A stretch of 64,000 nt of DNA from Peteryoungia ipomoeae. GTDB lineage: Bacteria; Pseudomonadota; Alphaproteobacteria; Rhizobiales; Rhizobiaceae. Below, one piece after another: positions 36,703 to 45,846 of this stretch. The position numbers were made by a program, and so were the translations under genes. Each line of letters opens with the position of its first letter. Within the stretch, counting starts at the first letter, position 1. Where the stretch lies: assembly GCF_004912165.1 (NCBI RefSeq), contig NZ_STGV01000002.1, positions 124,001 to 188,000 on the forward strand, written 5' to 3'. The notes under the pieces are model-generated. The model was not told the DNA's origin. It worked only from the letters and a program-made list of their open reading frames with translations, and ran no database searches.

Positions 36703-38282
36703 GGTGAAGGCGAAACGCCCACAATCGCTCGTTCCGTCGACATACCACCAGTGATAGCCGCCGGGCGGGACCGCCTGATCAAAGGCCGGTCCGCCATCAC
36801 CCTTTCGGCTGCGAGCCGGCCCGAGATCGCCGCCATCGGCAAACCCGGCCCCGGATGCACGCTGCCCCCCGCCAGATAAAGCCCCCGTAGCGGCCCCAGC
36901 GATCCCGGCCGGGCGAAGGACGCCATCCAGCCGTGCGAGGCCATCCCGTAAAGCGCCCCGCCCGTCGCCGGATAGAGGTCCGCGAAGCGATCCGGCGTCG
37001 TGATGTTCGGTGGCTCTGTTTGGTTCGAAAGGGTGAGACCGTTCATCGCGAGCCTCATATCCATGCTGTTGAGACATGCGCTGACCTCACTTTCGTCGAG
37101 CCGGTGCCGATCGCCATTCGCCGGCAGGTTCATGAGTGTGTAGATGCGCTCCGGACCGGAATGCTGCTGCGTCGGTTGACCGGCAGCATTGCGGTCCTGA
37201 GCACAGAGATAGACCGTCGGATCCGCCGGCGGCCGACCTTGCGAGAAGATAGCCTCGAACTCCCGCTGGTAGTCGTCGGAGAAAAATACCGTGTGGTGGG
37301 CAAGCGGGGCGCCGGACGGCTCTGCCAGCCGACAGGAGACGAGGGCAGACAGGGAGTGCTGCCCCTCGCTCCTTGGGCCGCCTTGCGAGAGGCCGAGGAG
37401 ACGCGGCAGGGCCGCGACATCACCGTTATAGACAATCTGACGCGCTGGAATCCGGCGTCCAGAGCGGGTAACGACCGCAGCGACAGCCCGCCGGGACGGA
37501 TCGGCCACGATCTCGGTGACGGCATCGCCGTAGCAGAACTCGACGCCGAGCGAGACGGCGACCTGCTCCAGGCGGGCAGCGAGCGCCCGGACGCCACCCT
37601 GTACCGTCCAGACGCCTTCCTGCTCGACATGCGCGACAAGCATCAGCGTGGCTGGGGAAAGATAGGGCGAGGAACCGCAATAGGTCGCATAGCGCGCAAA
37701 GAGTTGCCGAAGCCTGATATCGGCAAAATACCCGCCCAGCGCAGACCAGAGGGTCGAGAAAGGCTTGATCGCAAAAAGATCGCCGGGGCGGCCAAGGCCG
37801 ATCCGGCGCGACAGCGACACAGGATTGGGGCGCGGCGCATCGATAAAGCTGTCCTTGAGCACCTCATAGACACGGCGACTATCCGCCGCAAAACGGCGAT
37901 AGCCATCCGCCTCTCGCCTGCCGGCGAAATCGCAGATCGCCCGGATCGTTTCCATCTGGTCGGCATGCAGGTCAAGGCAGGCCCCGCCCCGCCAGTAGTG
38001 CCGGGCAATGACAGAGGAGGGAATGAGCGTAAGCTCATCGTCGAGCCTGCGCCCTGCGGCAGAAAACAGTGCCTCGAAGACCCATTTCATTGTCAAAACG
38101 GTTGGGCCTGCATCGAATGCCTGACCGGCCACCTCAACCCTGCGCATCTTTCCGCCGGGCCCGTTCTGCCCTTCGCACACAATCACGCGGTAGCCTGCCG
38201 CCGCCAGCCTGATGGATGCAGAAAGCCCTGCCATGCCGGCCCCGATCACCAGCACCGCAGACGCCTCTTGCGAATTCGACAT
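36699..38282 (-). CDS. crtD: Methoxyneurosporene (hydroxyneurosporene) dehydrogenase CrtD
   Basis: FAD-dependent 3,4-desaturase acting after CrtC/CrtF on acyclic carotenoids; 527 aa. N-terminal fold VLVIGAGMAGLSASIRLAAAGYRV, then GGKMRRVEVAGQAFDAGPTV, where CrtD has GPTVLTM. Further typical stretches are FARYATYCGSSPYLSPATLM, QGGVRALAARLE and, at the end of the core, LYLAGGSVHPGPGLPMAAIS. The C-terminus carries about 30 extra residues past the usual end AAERVMADR; these overlap the CrtC N-terminal coding region. ATG 38282 faces crtE divergently across the PpsR sites. Confidence 0.93.
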   Translation of the reverse strand: MSNSQEASAVLVIGAGMAGLSASIRLAAAGYRVIVCEGQNGPGGKMRRVEVAGQAFDAGPTVLTMKWVFEALFSAAGRRLDDELTLIPSSVIARHYWRGGACLDLHADQMETIRAICDFAGRREADGYRRFAADSRRVYEVLKDSFIDAPRPNPVSLSRRIGLGRPGDLFAIKPFSTLWSALGGYFADIRLRQLFARYATYCGSSPYLSPATLMLVAHVEQEGVWTVQGGVRALAARLEQVAVSLGVEFCYGDAVTEIVADPSRRAVAAVVTRSGRRIPARQIVYNGDVAALPRLLGLSQGGPRSEGQHSLSALVSCRLAEPSGAPLAHHTVFFSDDYQREFEAIFSQGRPPADPTVYLCAQDRNAAGQPTQQHSGPERIYTLMNLPANGDRHRLDESEVSACLNSMDMRLAMNGLTLSNQTEPPNITTPDRFADLYPATGGALYGMASHGWMASFARPGSLGPLRGLYLAGGSVHPGPGLPMAAISGRLAAERVMADRPLIRRSRPAAITGGMSTERAIVGVSPSP

Positions 38283-38319
38283 GGCCCCTCCTCGGCGCAG
38301 TTGACTTACCGGAGAAATC

Positions 38320-38337
38320 TGTCAATTTTCATTTACA
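38320..38337. promoter_or_regulatory. PpsR/CrtJ-type palindrome between crtD and crtE
   Basis: TGT (38320-38322) - 12 bases - ACA (38335-38337) in the 108-bp gap between the divergent crtD and crtE genes. It exactly fits the PpsR consensus and can repress both directions. Confidence 0.72.
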
Positions 38338-38345
38338 CATTAGAT

Positions 38346-38363
38346 GGTCGTATATTTTTTACA
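38346..38363. promoter_or_regulatory. Degenerate second PpsR site upstream of crtE
   Basis: GGT (38346-38348) - 12 bases - ACA (38361-38363), one base off TGT-N12-ACA. It lies exactly 8 bp after the perfect site, the same spacing as the pair before bchC, which fits cooperative tetramer binding. Confidence 0.5.
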
Positions 38364-38390
38364 ACTGCGCAATTACTGGAGGTGAACCTT

Positions 38391-39257
38391 ATGGATTTCC
38401 CCGAGCGCATAGAAGCCGGCATGCAGCGCGCCTTGCGTTACGCGACCGCTAGTGGATGTCCGCCCATCCTCGCGCAAGCTCTGAGACACGCCGTGTTTCC
38501 CGGTGGTGCGCGCATAAGGCCCCGCCTCTGCCTCGCGGTCGCCGCCGCCTGCGGCGACCGCGCCCCCCTTGCGGCAGACAGCGCTGCCGTGGCGATCGAA
38601 CTCCTGCATTGCGCCTCGCTTGTTCACGACGACATGCCCTGTTTCGACAATGCCGCGACCCGCAGGGGAGCGCCCAGCGTCCATGTCAAATTCGGGGAGG
38701 AAATCGCTCTTCTGGTGGGGGACGGCCTGATCGTGGCCGCCTTTGAAACAGTGGCGCGAGAAACCCAGCAGACACCCCTTTTGACAGCGCCGCTCGTCGC
38801 AACAATCGCCAATGCCGTCGGCACGCCCTACGGCCTGGTCGCCGGCCAGGCCTGGGAAAGCGAACCGCAGATCAACATCGCTGCCTATCATCGCGCCAAG
38901 ACAGCCTCATTGTTCAGCGGCGCCGTCTCCACCGGGGCAATTGCTTCCGGCGGCAATCCGCGCGAATGGCTGGTCCTCGCAGATGCCCTGGGGGCGGCTT
39001 ATCAGGTGGCAGACGATCTCTACGATGCCGTCGGGCAGTCCGATGCCGGAAAACCGACAGGCCAGGACAGCCGCAACGGCAAGCCGAACATTGTTGCCAG
39101 CATTGGTCTGGAAGCAGCGCTCGCACGCCTCAAGCAGCTGGTCGTCGAGGCGGCCGACAGCGTTCCGGATTGCCCGGGAGCCGAAGGGTTCCGTGCGATG
39201 ATCCGCAATGAAGCGACGCGCCTGATGCCCAAAACGCTCGCCACAAGCGCTGCGTGA
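38391..39257 (+). CDS. crtE: Geranylgeranyl diphosphate synthase CrtE
   Basis: Prenyltransferase making C20 geranylgeranyl diphosphate for carotenoids and the phytyl tail of bacteriochlorophyll; 288 aa. The first Asp-rich motif reads LVHDDMPCFDNAATRRG, the second AYQVADDLYDAVG; GGARIRPRLCLA and the KTASLFSGAV lysine segment are also typical. ATG 38391 has GGAGGTGA about 7 bases upstream, downstream of the two PpsR sites. The stop overlaps the crtF start in GTGA. Confidence 0.94.
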   Translation: MDFPERIEAGMQRALRYATASGCPPILAQALRHAVFPGGARIRPRLCLAVAAACGDRAPLAADSAAVAIELLHCASLVHDDMPCFDNAATRRGAPSVHVKFGEEIALLVGDGLIVAAFETVARETQQTPLLTAPLVATIANAVGTPYGLVAGQAWESEPQINIAAYHRAKTASLFSGAVSTGAIASGGNPREWLVLADALGAAYQVADDLYDAVGQSDAGKPTGQDSRNGKPNIVASIGLEAALARLKQLVVEAADSVPDCPGAEGFRAMIRNEATRLMPKTLATSAA

Positions 39258-40459
39258 CGGGGATGGATACCGGTGCCAGACGAGCGGTGCCGGCAAAACA
39301 GCCCCTGACTGGCGCCCCTGATCTGGCACGCCAGGCGCCCGGGTTTGTCCAGGCATTGCGAATCAGGATCAGGCTTTGGCGAAACCGCCAGATTGCCTCG
39401 CCTCGCTTCCGATCGCTGTTGTCCCGCCTGCCGCTGCTCAGCGCGATCTCTCATCGGAAGGCAAACAATCTCTTCCGCCTCACCTCCGGCTTTGTGCACG
39501 CCCAGATCTTGCTGGCCTGCGTCAAATGCGGCCTGTTCGAAGCCCTTGAGGAAAAGGCGCTGACTTGCTCGGCACTTGCACTGCGCTGCGGTCTGCCGCT
39601 CGAACATATGCAAAGCCTGCTCAAGCAGGCACGGCGCCTGGACCTTGTCTTGGCGATCGAACCGGACCACTGGTTGCTGACCGATGCAGGGACCGTTCTT
39701 GCCGCCGACAGAGGCTTGCGCGAAATGATCCGGCACCACGAGATGCTGTACCGCGATCTCGCCGATCCCTCGGTCTTGTTTCGCAGCGACCCGCGGGACA
39801 CGGAACTTCGTCGTTACTGGTCTTATGTCCGCGAGCAAGATCCGGCAAAGATGGGGGGTGATGCGGTTGCGCCCTACTCCGCATTGATGCGTGAAAGTCA
39901 GGCCATGCTGGCCGATTGCATCCTCGCCTCCTGGGATTTCCGGCCGTATCGACGTCTGCTCGATATTGGCGGTGGTGAAGGCGCGTTTCTTGCTGCGGTC
40001 GGCACCCGATATCCGCATCTTCGTCTTGCCCTTTTCGATCTCCCCGCAGTGACCGATCTGGCGTCCAGACATTTGCGGGACAGCCGCCTCTCGGCCAGAA
40101 GTGAACTCCATGGCGGAGACTTCAGCATCGACGTCATTCCAAACACTTCAGACTGCGTTACGTTGATCCGCATTCTTTGTGATCACGATGACGATCGCGC
40201 AGAACAGATCCTATCGAACCTCCATGGCCATTTAGCCCCTGGAACGCAGCTGATCATCGCAGAAGCCACGGCCGGCGAAAGCGAGGGCGGCAAGCTCGCG
40301 GCGCTCTACTTCGACGCCTACTTCGCGGCCATGGGGTCCGGGCGCTGCAGATCGCCGCAGGAAATCCAGCATCTGCTTCTCCGCAGCGGCTTTCGCAGCG
40401 TACGGACGGCTCCCACCACAAATCCGCTTCTTGCAACCATAGTTGCTGGAATTCGGTGA
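39254..40459 (+). CDS. crtF: Hydroxyneurosporene/demethylspheroidene O-methyltransferase CrtF
   Basis: SAM-dependent methyltransferase that puts the methoxy group on carotenoids hydrated by CrtC; 401 aa. The N-terminal dimerisation/winged-helix part runs to about 220 (FRLTSGFVHAQILLACVKCG is typical). The SAM motif is RLLDIGGGEGAFLAAVG, with ALFDLPAVTD following, and the second motif region VTLIRILCDHDDDRA and LIIAEATAG. It starts with GTG 39254 in GTGA overlap with crtE; an ATG at 39263 is a possible alternative. Its presence with crtC and crtD points to spheroidene- or spirilloxanthin-type pigments. Confidence 0.93.
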   Translation: MTGMDTGARRAVPAKQPLTGAPDLARQAPGFVQALRIRIRLWRNRQIASPRFRSLLSRLPLLSAISHRKANNLFRLTSGFVHAQILLACVKCGLFEALEEKALTCSALALRCGLPLEHMQSLLKQARRLDLVLAIEPDHWLLTDAGTVLAADRGLREMIRHHEMLYRDLADPSVLFRSDPRDTELRRYWSYVREQDPAKMGGDAVAPYSALMRESQAMLADCILASWDFRPYRRLLDIGGGEGAFLAAVGTRYPHLRLALFDLPAVTDLASRHLRDSRLSARSELHGGDFSIDVIPNTSDCVTLIRILCDHDDDRAEQILSNLHGHLAPGTQLIIAEATAGESEGGKLAALYFDAYFAAMGSGRCRSPQEIQHLLLRSGFRSVRTAPTTNPLLATIVAGIR

Positions 40460-40486
40460 GATGCAACTTCTATAAATCTTCAAGTG

Positions 40487-40504
40487 TGTAAATTTAGATT
40501 GACA
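40487..40504. promoter_or_regulatory. PpsR/CrtJ palindrome 1 upstream of bchC
   Basis: TGT (40487-40489) - 12 bases - ACA (40502-40504). Its right half contains the -35 hexamer TTGACA (40499-40504). Confidence 0.78.
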
Positions 40505-40526
40505 CCCATGCATGTCACTCTAAGAT
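40499..40526 (+). promoter_or_regulatory. Sigma-70 type promoter of bchCXYZ-puf
   Basis: A perfect -35 TTGACA (40499-40504) and a -10 TAAGAT (40521-40526) with a 16-bp spacer, 46 bp before the bchC ATG. Both hexamers lie inside PpsR palindromes, as described for the bchC promoter of Rhodobacter capsulatus, so repressor binding would block RNA polymerase. Confidence 0.65.
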
Positions 40527-40530
40527 GACA
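40513..40530. promoter_or_regulatory. PpsR/CrtJ palindrome 2 upstream of bchC
   Basis: TGT (40513-40515) - 12 bases - ACA (40528-40530), covering the -10 hexamer. Exactly 8 bp separate it from palindrome 1. Confidence 0.78.
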
Positions 40531-40572
40531 TTTGGGAGCAGAGGGCATCCCGTGTCCGGGGAGGGCACGACA

Positions 40573-41511
40573 ATGCACAGTGCAGCCATCGTCTTTGAAC
40601 AACCTCGCAAGCTCGCCCTCAGGCGCCTGGCACTGACCACAGCTGAGCCCTCTGACATCGTGGTGGAATCGGCTTTCAGCGGCGTTTCCAGCGGCACTGA
40701 AAAGATGCTCTTCGAAGGCACGATGCCGGCCTTTCCAGGCATGCGCTATCCCCTCGTTCCAGGCTATGAGACCGTCGGCACGGTGGTCGAGGCCGGGGCA
40801 ACATCCGGTCACGCGATCGGGGAGCAGGTTTTTGTCCCCGGCGCCAATTGTTATGCCGATGCTGCCGGATTGTTTGGCGCTACCGCCTCACGGATCGTGC
40901 TGCCGGGCGCACGTGCTGTGAAGATCCGGTTCAAAGAGACAGAGGAGGCAACGCTGCTTGCACTTGCAGCAACCGCTCACCACGCGGTTTGCCGTGTGTC
41001 TCGTCCAGCGTCCCTCGTCGTCGGTCATGGCGTGCTGGGCCGTCTTGTCGCCCGAATGCTGATTGCCACCGGCAATCCGGCACCCAGCGTCTGGGAGAGG
41101 CAAGAGTCCCGTCGCGATGGCGCCGAAGGGTATGCCGTCACCGCGCCCGACATCGACAGGTCGCTCCGCCATGATGTGATCATCGATGCCAGTGGCGATG
41201 TGTCGGTTGTCGACCTGGCGATCCAGCGCCTTTATCGGCGCGGCGATCTCGTCCTCGCCGGCTTCTATGGCGAGCGGATCGATTTTGCCTTCCCGGCAGC
41301 CTTCATGAAGGAAGCCTCAGTGGCGATCGCCGCTGAATTTACTGCCGAGGACGTTCAGGCGGTTCTCGCACTCGTCGAGACCGGCCGCCTCTCACTGGCC
41401 GGCCTGATCACCCACCATTCCGCCCCCTCCGACGCGGCCTCAGCCTATCGGACGGCATTCCACGACCCCGATTGCCTGAAAATGATCATTGACTGGAGGA
41501 AAGCCGCATGA
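40573..41511 (+). CDS. bchC: 3-hydroxyethyl bacteriochlorophyllide a dehydrogenase BchC
   Basis: Oxidises the 3-hydroxyethyl group to the 3-acetyl group of bacteriochlorophyll a. The 312-aa protein belongs to the zinc-type alcohol dehydrogenase superfamily: GroES-like part with SAFSGVSSGTEKMLFEG and YPLVPGYETVGTVVEAG, then the NAD fold with LVVGHGVLGRLVARMLIATG and VIIDASGDVSVVDLAI. ATG 40573 follows GGGGAGGG; an earlier ATG at 40525 lies inside the operator. It begins the bchCXYZ-pufQBALMC superoperon and overlaps bchX by ATGA. Confidence 0.94.
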   Translation: MHSAAIVFEQPRKLALRRLALTTAEPSDIVVESAFSGVSSGTEKMLFEGTMPAFPGMRYPLVPGYETVGTVVEAGATSGHAIGEQVFVPGANCYADAAGLFGATASRIVLPGARAVKIRFKETEEATLLALAATAHHAVCRVSRPASLVVGHGVLGRLVARMLIATGNPAPSVWERQESRRDGAEGYAVTAPDIDRSLRHDVIIDASGDVSVVDLAIQRLYRRGDLVLAGFYGERIDFAFPAAFMKEASVAIAAEFTAEDVQAVLALVETGRLSLAGLITHHSAPSDAASAYRTAFHDPDCLKMIIDWRKAA

Positions 41512-42515
41512 GCCTCGACCTCGCACCGGACGGACTGGAGCGCCTGCAGGAAAACCTCCGCGAGGAAGCCGCGCTCGAACCCGATGCACCTGTTGCCGGC
41601 AAGGTGACCAAGGAAACACAGATCATCGCGATCTACGGCAAGGGCGGCATCGGCAAGAGCTTCACGCTCGCCAATCTCTCCTACATGCTGGCCCAGCTCG
41701 GCAAGAAGGTCCTGCTGATCGGTTGCGACCCGAAAAGCGACACTACCTCGCTGCTCTTCGGTGGCCGCGCCTGCCCGACCATCATCCAGACGGCATCCCG
41801 CCGCAAGGAAGCCGGCCAGGAAGTTTCGATCTCCGACGTCTGCTTCAAGCGCGACGGCGTCTTCGCCATGGAACTCGGCGGACCCGAAGTCGGCCGCGGC
41901 TGTGGTGGCCGCGGCATCATTCATGGCTTTGAAACCCTGGAAAAACTCGGCTTCCATGATTGGGACTTCGATTATGTCCTGCTGGACTTCCTCGGCGACG
42001 TGGTCTGCGGCGGCTTCGGCCTGCCGATCGCTCGCGACATGTGCCAGAAGGTCGTGGTGGTCGGCTCGAACGACCTGCAGTCGCTCTATGTCGCCAACAA
42101 TGTCTGTTCGGCGGTCAAATACTTCCGCAATCTCGGCGGCAATGTCGGCGTCGCCGGCCTCGTGATCAACAAGGACGACGGTACGGGCGAGGCTCAGGCC
42201 TTTGCCGAAGCGGTCGGCATTCCGGTGCTGGCCTCGATCCCGCAGCATGAAGACATCCGGCGCAAGAGCGCCAACTACCAGATCATCGGCACCCATGACA
42301 GCCAGTGGGGTCCGCTGTTCGAGGCGCTCTCGATCAATCTTGCTGAAGCCCCTCCGGTCCTTCCCCGACCGCTCGATCAGGATGGCCTGCTCGGCCTCTT
42401 CGACGCCAGCGAAACCGGCGCCGACTACAAGCTCCAGCCAGCTCTGCCGGAAGACATGTGCGCCTCGGGCGCACTGAAACGGCCGTCGCTGGAAGTCGTC
42501 TACGACAACGTATGA
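41508..42515 (+). CDS. bchX: Chlorophyllide a reductase iron protein BchX
   Basis: NifH-like ATPase that passes electrons to BchYZ for reduction of the C7-C8 bond of chlorophyllide a; 335 aa. P-loop [18 protein letters not shown] follows a ~35-residue N-terminal extension. The [4Fe-4S] cluster cysteines at the dimer interface are in GRGCGGRGII and DVVCGGFGLP. The DPKSDTTSLLFGG switch and the VVGSNDLQSLYVANNV segment distinguish it from BchL, encoded at 58067-58996. The start overlaps bchC by 4 bp. Confidence 0.96.
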   Translation: MSLDLAPDGLERLQENLREEAALEPDAPVAGKVTKETQIIAIYGKGGIGKSFTLANLSYMLAQLGKKVLLIGCDPKSDTTSLLFGGRACPTIIQTASRRKEAGQEVSISDVCFKRDGVFAMELGGPEVGRGCGGRGIIHGFETLEKLGFHDWDFDYVLLDFLGDVVCGGFGLPIARDMCQKVVVVGSNDLQSLYVANNVCSAVKYFRNLGGNVGVAGLVINKDDGTGEAQAFAEAVGIPVLASIPQHEDIRRKSANYQIIGTHDSQWGPLFEALSINLAEAPPVLPRPLDQDGLLGLFDASETGADYKLQPALPEDMCASGALKRPSLEVVYDNV

Positions 42516-42528
42516 GATCGGGAAAACA

Positions 42529-44112
42529 ATGGATGATCTGCGCAAGGAATTCGAGCCGGACGACGCTAGCGGGATCACACCCGTCGGCAGCGAAGCCGCT
42601 GTCCTTGCAGGCGGCGGAGAGCAAGACGTGTCCGGCATCGGCTGCCATGGCGGCGTCGAGCTGTCCAAGGCCGCTGCCCGGGCCGCCGGCCAAGGCGAGT
42701 TGATGGACCGCTTTGAAGCCGACTATCCGAAAGGTCCCCATGACCAGCCACAATCCATGTGCCCGGCTTTCGGTTCCTTGCGCGTTGGCCTTCGCATGCG
42801 GCGCGTCGGCACCATCCTTTCCGGCTCGGCCTGCTGCGTCTACGGCCTGACCTTCACCTCGCATTTCTACGGCGCCAAGCGATCGGTCGGCTATGTGCCG
42901 TTCAGCTCGGAAACCCTGGTCACAGGCAAGCTTTACGAGGATATCGTTGAGGCCGTGCACCAGATGGCGGACCCGGAAAAGTTCGACGCCGTCGTCGTGA
43001 CCAATCTTTGCGTACCCACCGCATCCGGCGTGCCGCTCAAGATGTTGCCGCGCGAAATCGACGGTGTCCGCATCGTCGGGATCGATGTCCCCGGTTTCGG
43101 CGTGCCGACCCATGCGGAAGCGAAGGATGTGCTCTCCGGCGCCATGCTCGCCTATGCCCGCCAGGAAGTCGGCGAAGGCCCGGTCCAGCGTCCGCGCGGC
43201 GGACTCAAGGATCGGCCGACGGTCACACTGCTGGGTGAAATGTTCCCGGTCGATCCCGTCGTCATCGGCGGCATGCTCGAACCCATGGGCCTTGCGGCCG
43301 GTCCGACGGTTCCGGTTCGCGAATGGCGTGAACTCTATTCCGCGCTCGACTGCGCCGCTGTTGCCGCGATCCACCCCTTCTACACGGCAAGCATCCGCGA
43401 ATTCCAGGCGGCCGGTCGCCCCATCATCGGCTCGGCCCCTGTGGGTGTCGATGGAACGGATGCCTGGCTAAAGGCGATCGGCGAGAGCTGCAATGTCCCA
43501 GAGGCGAAGACCAATATCAGCCGCAACGCCATGCGGGGCGCGATCAAGGCAGCGCTCGCCGAACACAGGATCAAGGGCCGCATCACGCTTTCCGGCTACG
43601 AAGGCTCAGAACTGCTCGTCGCCCGCCTGCTGGTCGAGCTTGGCGCAGACTTGCGCTATGTCGGCACGGCCTGTCCGAAGACGCCCTACAACAGCGACGA
43701 TGCGGAATGGTTGAAAGCCCATGGTGTGGAGCTGCGCTTCCGAGCCTCGCTCGAGCAGGACCTTGCCGCCTTCGAAGAGTTCAAGCCGGATCTGGCGATC
43801 GGCACCACGCCTGTGGTGCAGAAGGCCAAGGAGAGTGCCACCCCGGCGCTCTACTTTACCAACCTGATTTCCGCCCGCCCGCTGATGGGGCCTGCCGGTG
43901 TCGCTTCGCTGCCCGCAGTGATCAATGCCGCGATTGGCAACAAGGACCGGTTCCTCGCCATGAACGCCTTCTTTGAAGGTGTCGGCTCTGGCGATGGCGC
44001 GGGCATCTGGGAAGCCATCCCAGAGGACCGCAGCGCCTACCGCAAGAAGTTTGCGGCCAAGGTCAAGCAGTCCCGCAACGCCGTCGACAATGGGGAGAGC
44101 GTCGGATGCTGA
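42529..44112 (+). CDS. bchY: Chlorophyllide a reductase subunit BchY
   Basis: NifD-like subunit of chlorophyllide a oxidoreductase; 527 aa. BchY and BchZ hold the catalytic [4Fe-4S] cluster and substrate site. Cys residues placed for cluster binding occur in [27 protein letters not shown] and [14 protein letters not shown]. The first ~60 residues ([18 protein letters not shown]) are a variable leader. ATG 42529 comes 13 bp after bchX; the stop overlaps bchZ by 7 bp. Confidence 0.95.
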   Translation: MDDLRKEFEPDDASGITPVGSEAAVLAGGGEQDVSGIGCHGGVELSKAAARAAGQGELMDRFEADYPKGPHDQPQSMCPAFGSLRVGLRMRRVGTILSGSACCVYGLTFTSHFYGAKRSVGYVPFSSETLVTGKLYEDIVEAVHQMADPEKFDAVVVTNLCVPTASGVPLKMLPREIDGVRIVGIDVPGFGVPTHAEAKDVLSGAMLAYARQEVGEGPVQRPRGGLKDRPTVTLLGEMFPVDPVVIGGMLEPMGLAAGPTVPVREWRELYSALDCAAVAAIHPFYTASIREFQAAGRPIIGSAPVGVDGTDAWLKAIGESCNVPEAKTNISRNAMRGAIKAALAEHRIKGRITLSGYEGSELLVARLLVELGADLRYVGTACPKTPYNSDDAEWLKAHGVELRFRASLEQDLAAFEEFKPDLAIGTTPVVQKAKESATPALYFTNLISARPLMGPAGVASLPAVINAAIGNKDRFLAMNAFFEGVGSGDGAGIWEAIPEDRSAYRKKFAAKVKQSRNAVDNGESVGC

Positions 44113-45557
44113 TCCTCGACCACGACAGAGCCGGCGGTTACTGGGGCAGCGTTTATGCCTTTACCGCGATCAAGGGCCTTCAGGTGATCATCGACGGCCC
44201 AGTGGGCTGCGAAAACCTGCCGGTCACCTCGGTGCTGCATTATACCGATGCCCTGCCCCCGCACGAATTGCCGATCGTCGTCTCCGGCCTTTCGGAAGAC
44301 GAGCTTGGCCAGCACGGCACGGAAGGCGCGATGAAGCGGGCGCGTCTTGCGCTCGATCCGGATCTGCCCGCCGTCGTCGTCACCGGCTCGATCGCCGAAA
44401 TGATCGGCGGCGGCGTGACGCCGGAAGGGTCCAACATCGTCCGCTTCCTGCCGCGAACCATTGATGAGGATCAGTGGCAGAGCGCTGATCGCGCGCTGAA
44501 ATGGCTCTGGACGGAATTTGGACCCAAGGGCGGCAAGGTGCCGGCGCCGCGTCGCCGTCCGGAAGGTGCCAAGCCCCGCGTCAACATTATCGGGCCGATC
44601 TACGGCACCTACAATATGCCCTCGGACCTCGCCGAAATCCGTAGGCTGGTCGAGGGCCTGGGCGCCGAGATCAACATGGTCTTCCCGCTCGGCAGCCATC
44701 TCGAAGAGGTGCGCAAGCTTGCCGACGCCGATGCCAATATCTGCCTCTACCGGGAATTCGGCCGCCTGCTCTGCGAGGCGCTGGACAGACCCTATCTGCA
44801 GGCGCCGATCGGCATCCATTCGACGACGGCCTTCCTGCGCGAACTCGGGCAAATGCTGGGTCTCGATCCGGAGCCCTTCATTCTGAAAGAAAAGCATACG
44901 ACGCTGAAGCCGCTCTGGGATCTCTGGCGCTCGGTCACCCAGGACTTCTTTGCGACCGCGAGCTTCGCCATCGTCGCCAACGAAACCTATGTCCGCGGCA
45001 TCCGCAATTTCCTCGAGGAGGAAATGGGCCTGCCCTGCAACTTCGCGGTCCCACGCAAGGCGGGCTCGAAGACCGACAATATAGAGGTCGCCGACCTGAC
45101 AGCGAAGAAGCCGCCGATGATCATGTTCGGCTCGTTCAACGAGCGCATGTACATGGCCGAACGTGGCGCTCGCGGCAAGTTCGTGCAGCTGTCCTATCCC
45201 GGCGCCATCGTTCGCCGCCATCCCGGCACGCCGGTCATGGGGTATTCGGGCGCGGCCTGGCTAATCCAGGAAGTCTGCAACGCGCTTTTCGACATGCTGT
45301 TCGACATCCTGCCGCGTGCCGGAGAGCTCGACGCGATCGAGGCGACGACCGCTCGCCCGCGCAGTGAAATGGCCTGGCAGTCGGATGCCCAGGCCTCGCT
45401 TGAGACATTCATCGGCAATGAGCCCGTGCTCGTGCGCATTTCGGCGGCCAAGCGGCTGCGCGAGGCGGCAGAGCGCGAGGCACGCCGGGCCGACGATCAC
45501 GAAGTTACCCGTCACCATGTGGAGAAGGCGGCCCGCCTCGAAGGGGCCTTCGCATGA
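44106..45557 (+). CDS. bchZ: Chlorophyllide a reductase subunit BchZ
   Basis: NifK-like partner of BchY; 483 aa. The N-terminus [20 protein letters not shown] and [19 protein letters not shown], with a cluster cysteine, are typical. Later stretches: [36 protein letters not shown] and the C-terminal helix pair that ends [15 protein letters not shown]-like residues ([15 protein letters not shown]). ATG 44106 within ATGCTGA of bchY. Its stop lies 44 bp before the pufQ start, so transcription from the bchC promoter can read through into puf. Confidence 0.95.
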   Translation: MLILDHDRAGGYWGSVYAFTAIKGLQVIIDGPVGCENLPVTSVLHYTDALPPHELPIVVSGLSEDELGQHGTEGAMKRARLALDPDLPAVVVTGSIAEMIGGGVTPEGSNIVRFLPRTIDEDQWQSADRALKWLWTEFGPKGGKVPAPRRRPEGAKPRVNIIGPIYGTYNMPSDLAEIRRLVEGLGAEINMVFPLGSHLEEVRKLADADANICLYREFGRLLCEALDRPYLQAPIGIHSTTAFLRELGQMLGLDPEPFILKEKHTTLKPLWDLWRSVTQDFFATASFAIVANETYVRGIRNFLEEEMGLPCNFAVPRKAGSKTDNIEVADLTAKKPPMIMFGSFNERMYMAERGARGKFVQLSYPGAIVRRHPGTPVMGYSGAAWLIQEVCNALFDMLFDILPRAGELDAIEATTARPRSEMAWQSDAQASLETFIGNEPVLVRISAAKRLREAAEREARRADDHEVTRHHVEKAARLEGAFA

Positions 45558-45601
45558 TGACGGGAACAAGACCCCTTGAGGGGACCATTGGAGGTGAAGC
45601 C

Positions 45602-45835
45602 ATGATCACTGCAACCCGATCCGATCCGACTTCAAGTCGCACCCGCGATCGTCAGGCCGAGCGACAGAACATGCGGCGTCTCTATCTGCTGCTCTATCCG
45701 CTCTGCCTGTTTGCGGCTGTTGCGTCGCGCCTCACAGGCCATGCCGAAGACGCAACCCAGCGCCCGGCACAATCCGTTTTCGCCGAGGCCCGGTCCGCGG
45801 CCTATGCAGCTGCCGGTTACGCCTTCCACGCGTAA
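45602..45835 (+). CDS. pufQ: PufQ, bacteriochlorophyll-related assembly protein
   Basis: A 77-aa protein, close to the ~74 aa of Rhodobacter PufQ. After a polar N-terminus comes one transmembrane segment (RRLYLLLYPLCLFAAVASRL), then a polar region and QSVFAEARSAAYAAAGYAF, a typical PufQ end. It is thought to act in delivering or regulating bacteriochlorophyll for complex assembly. ATG 45602 is chosen over an in-frame ATG at 45554 because GGAGGTG (45590-45596) directly precedes it. Position between bchZ and pufB supports the call. Confidence 0.85.
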   Translation: MITATRSDPTSSRTRDRQAERQNMRRLYLLLYPLCLFAAVASRLTGHAEDATQRPAQSVFAEARSAAYAAAGYAFHA

Positions 45836-45846
45836 CCCGATGCCTT

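Noticed and set aside
36933-38390. Long plus-strand frame running from inside crtD into crtE
   Set aside because: The part before 38391 is antisense to crtD and passes through the PpsR operators; only the crtE part is coding, with its own strong ribosome site.
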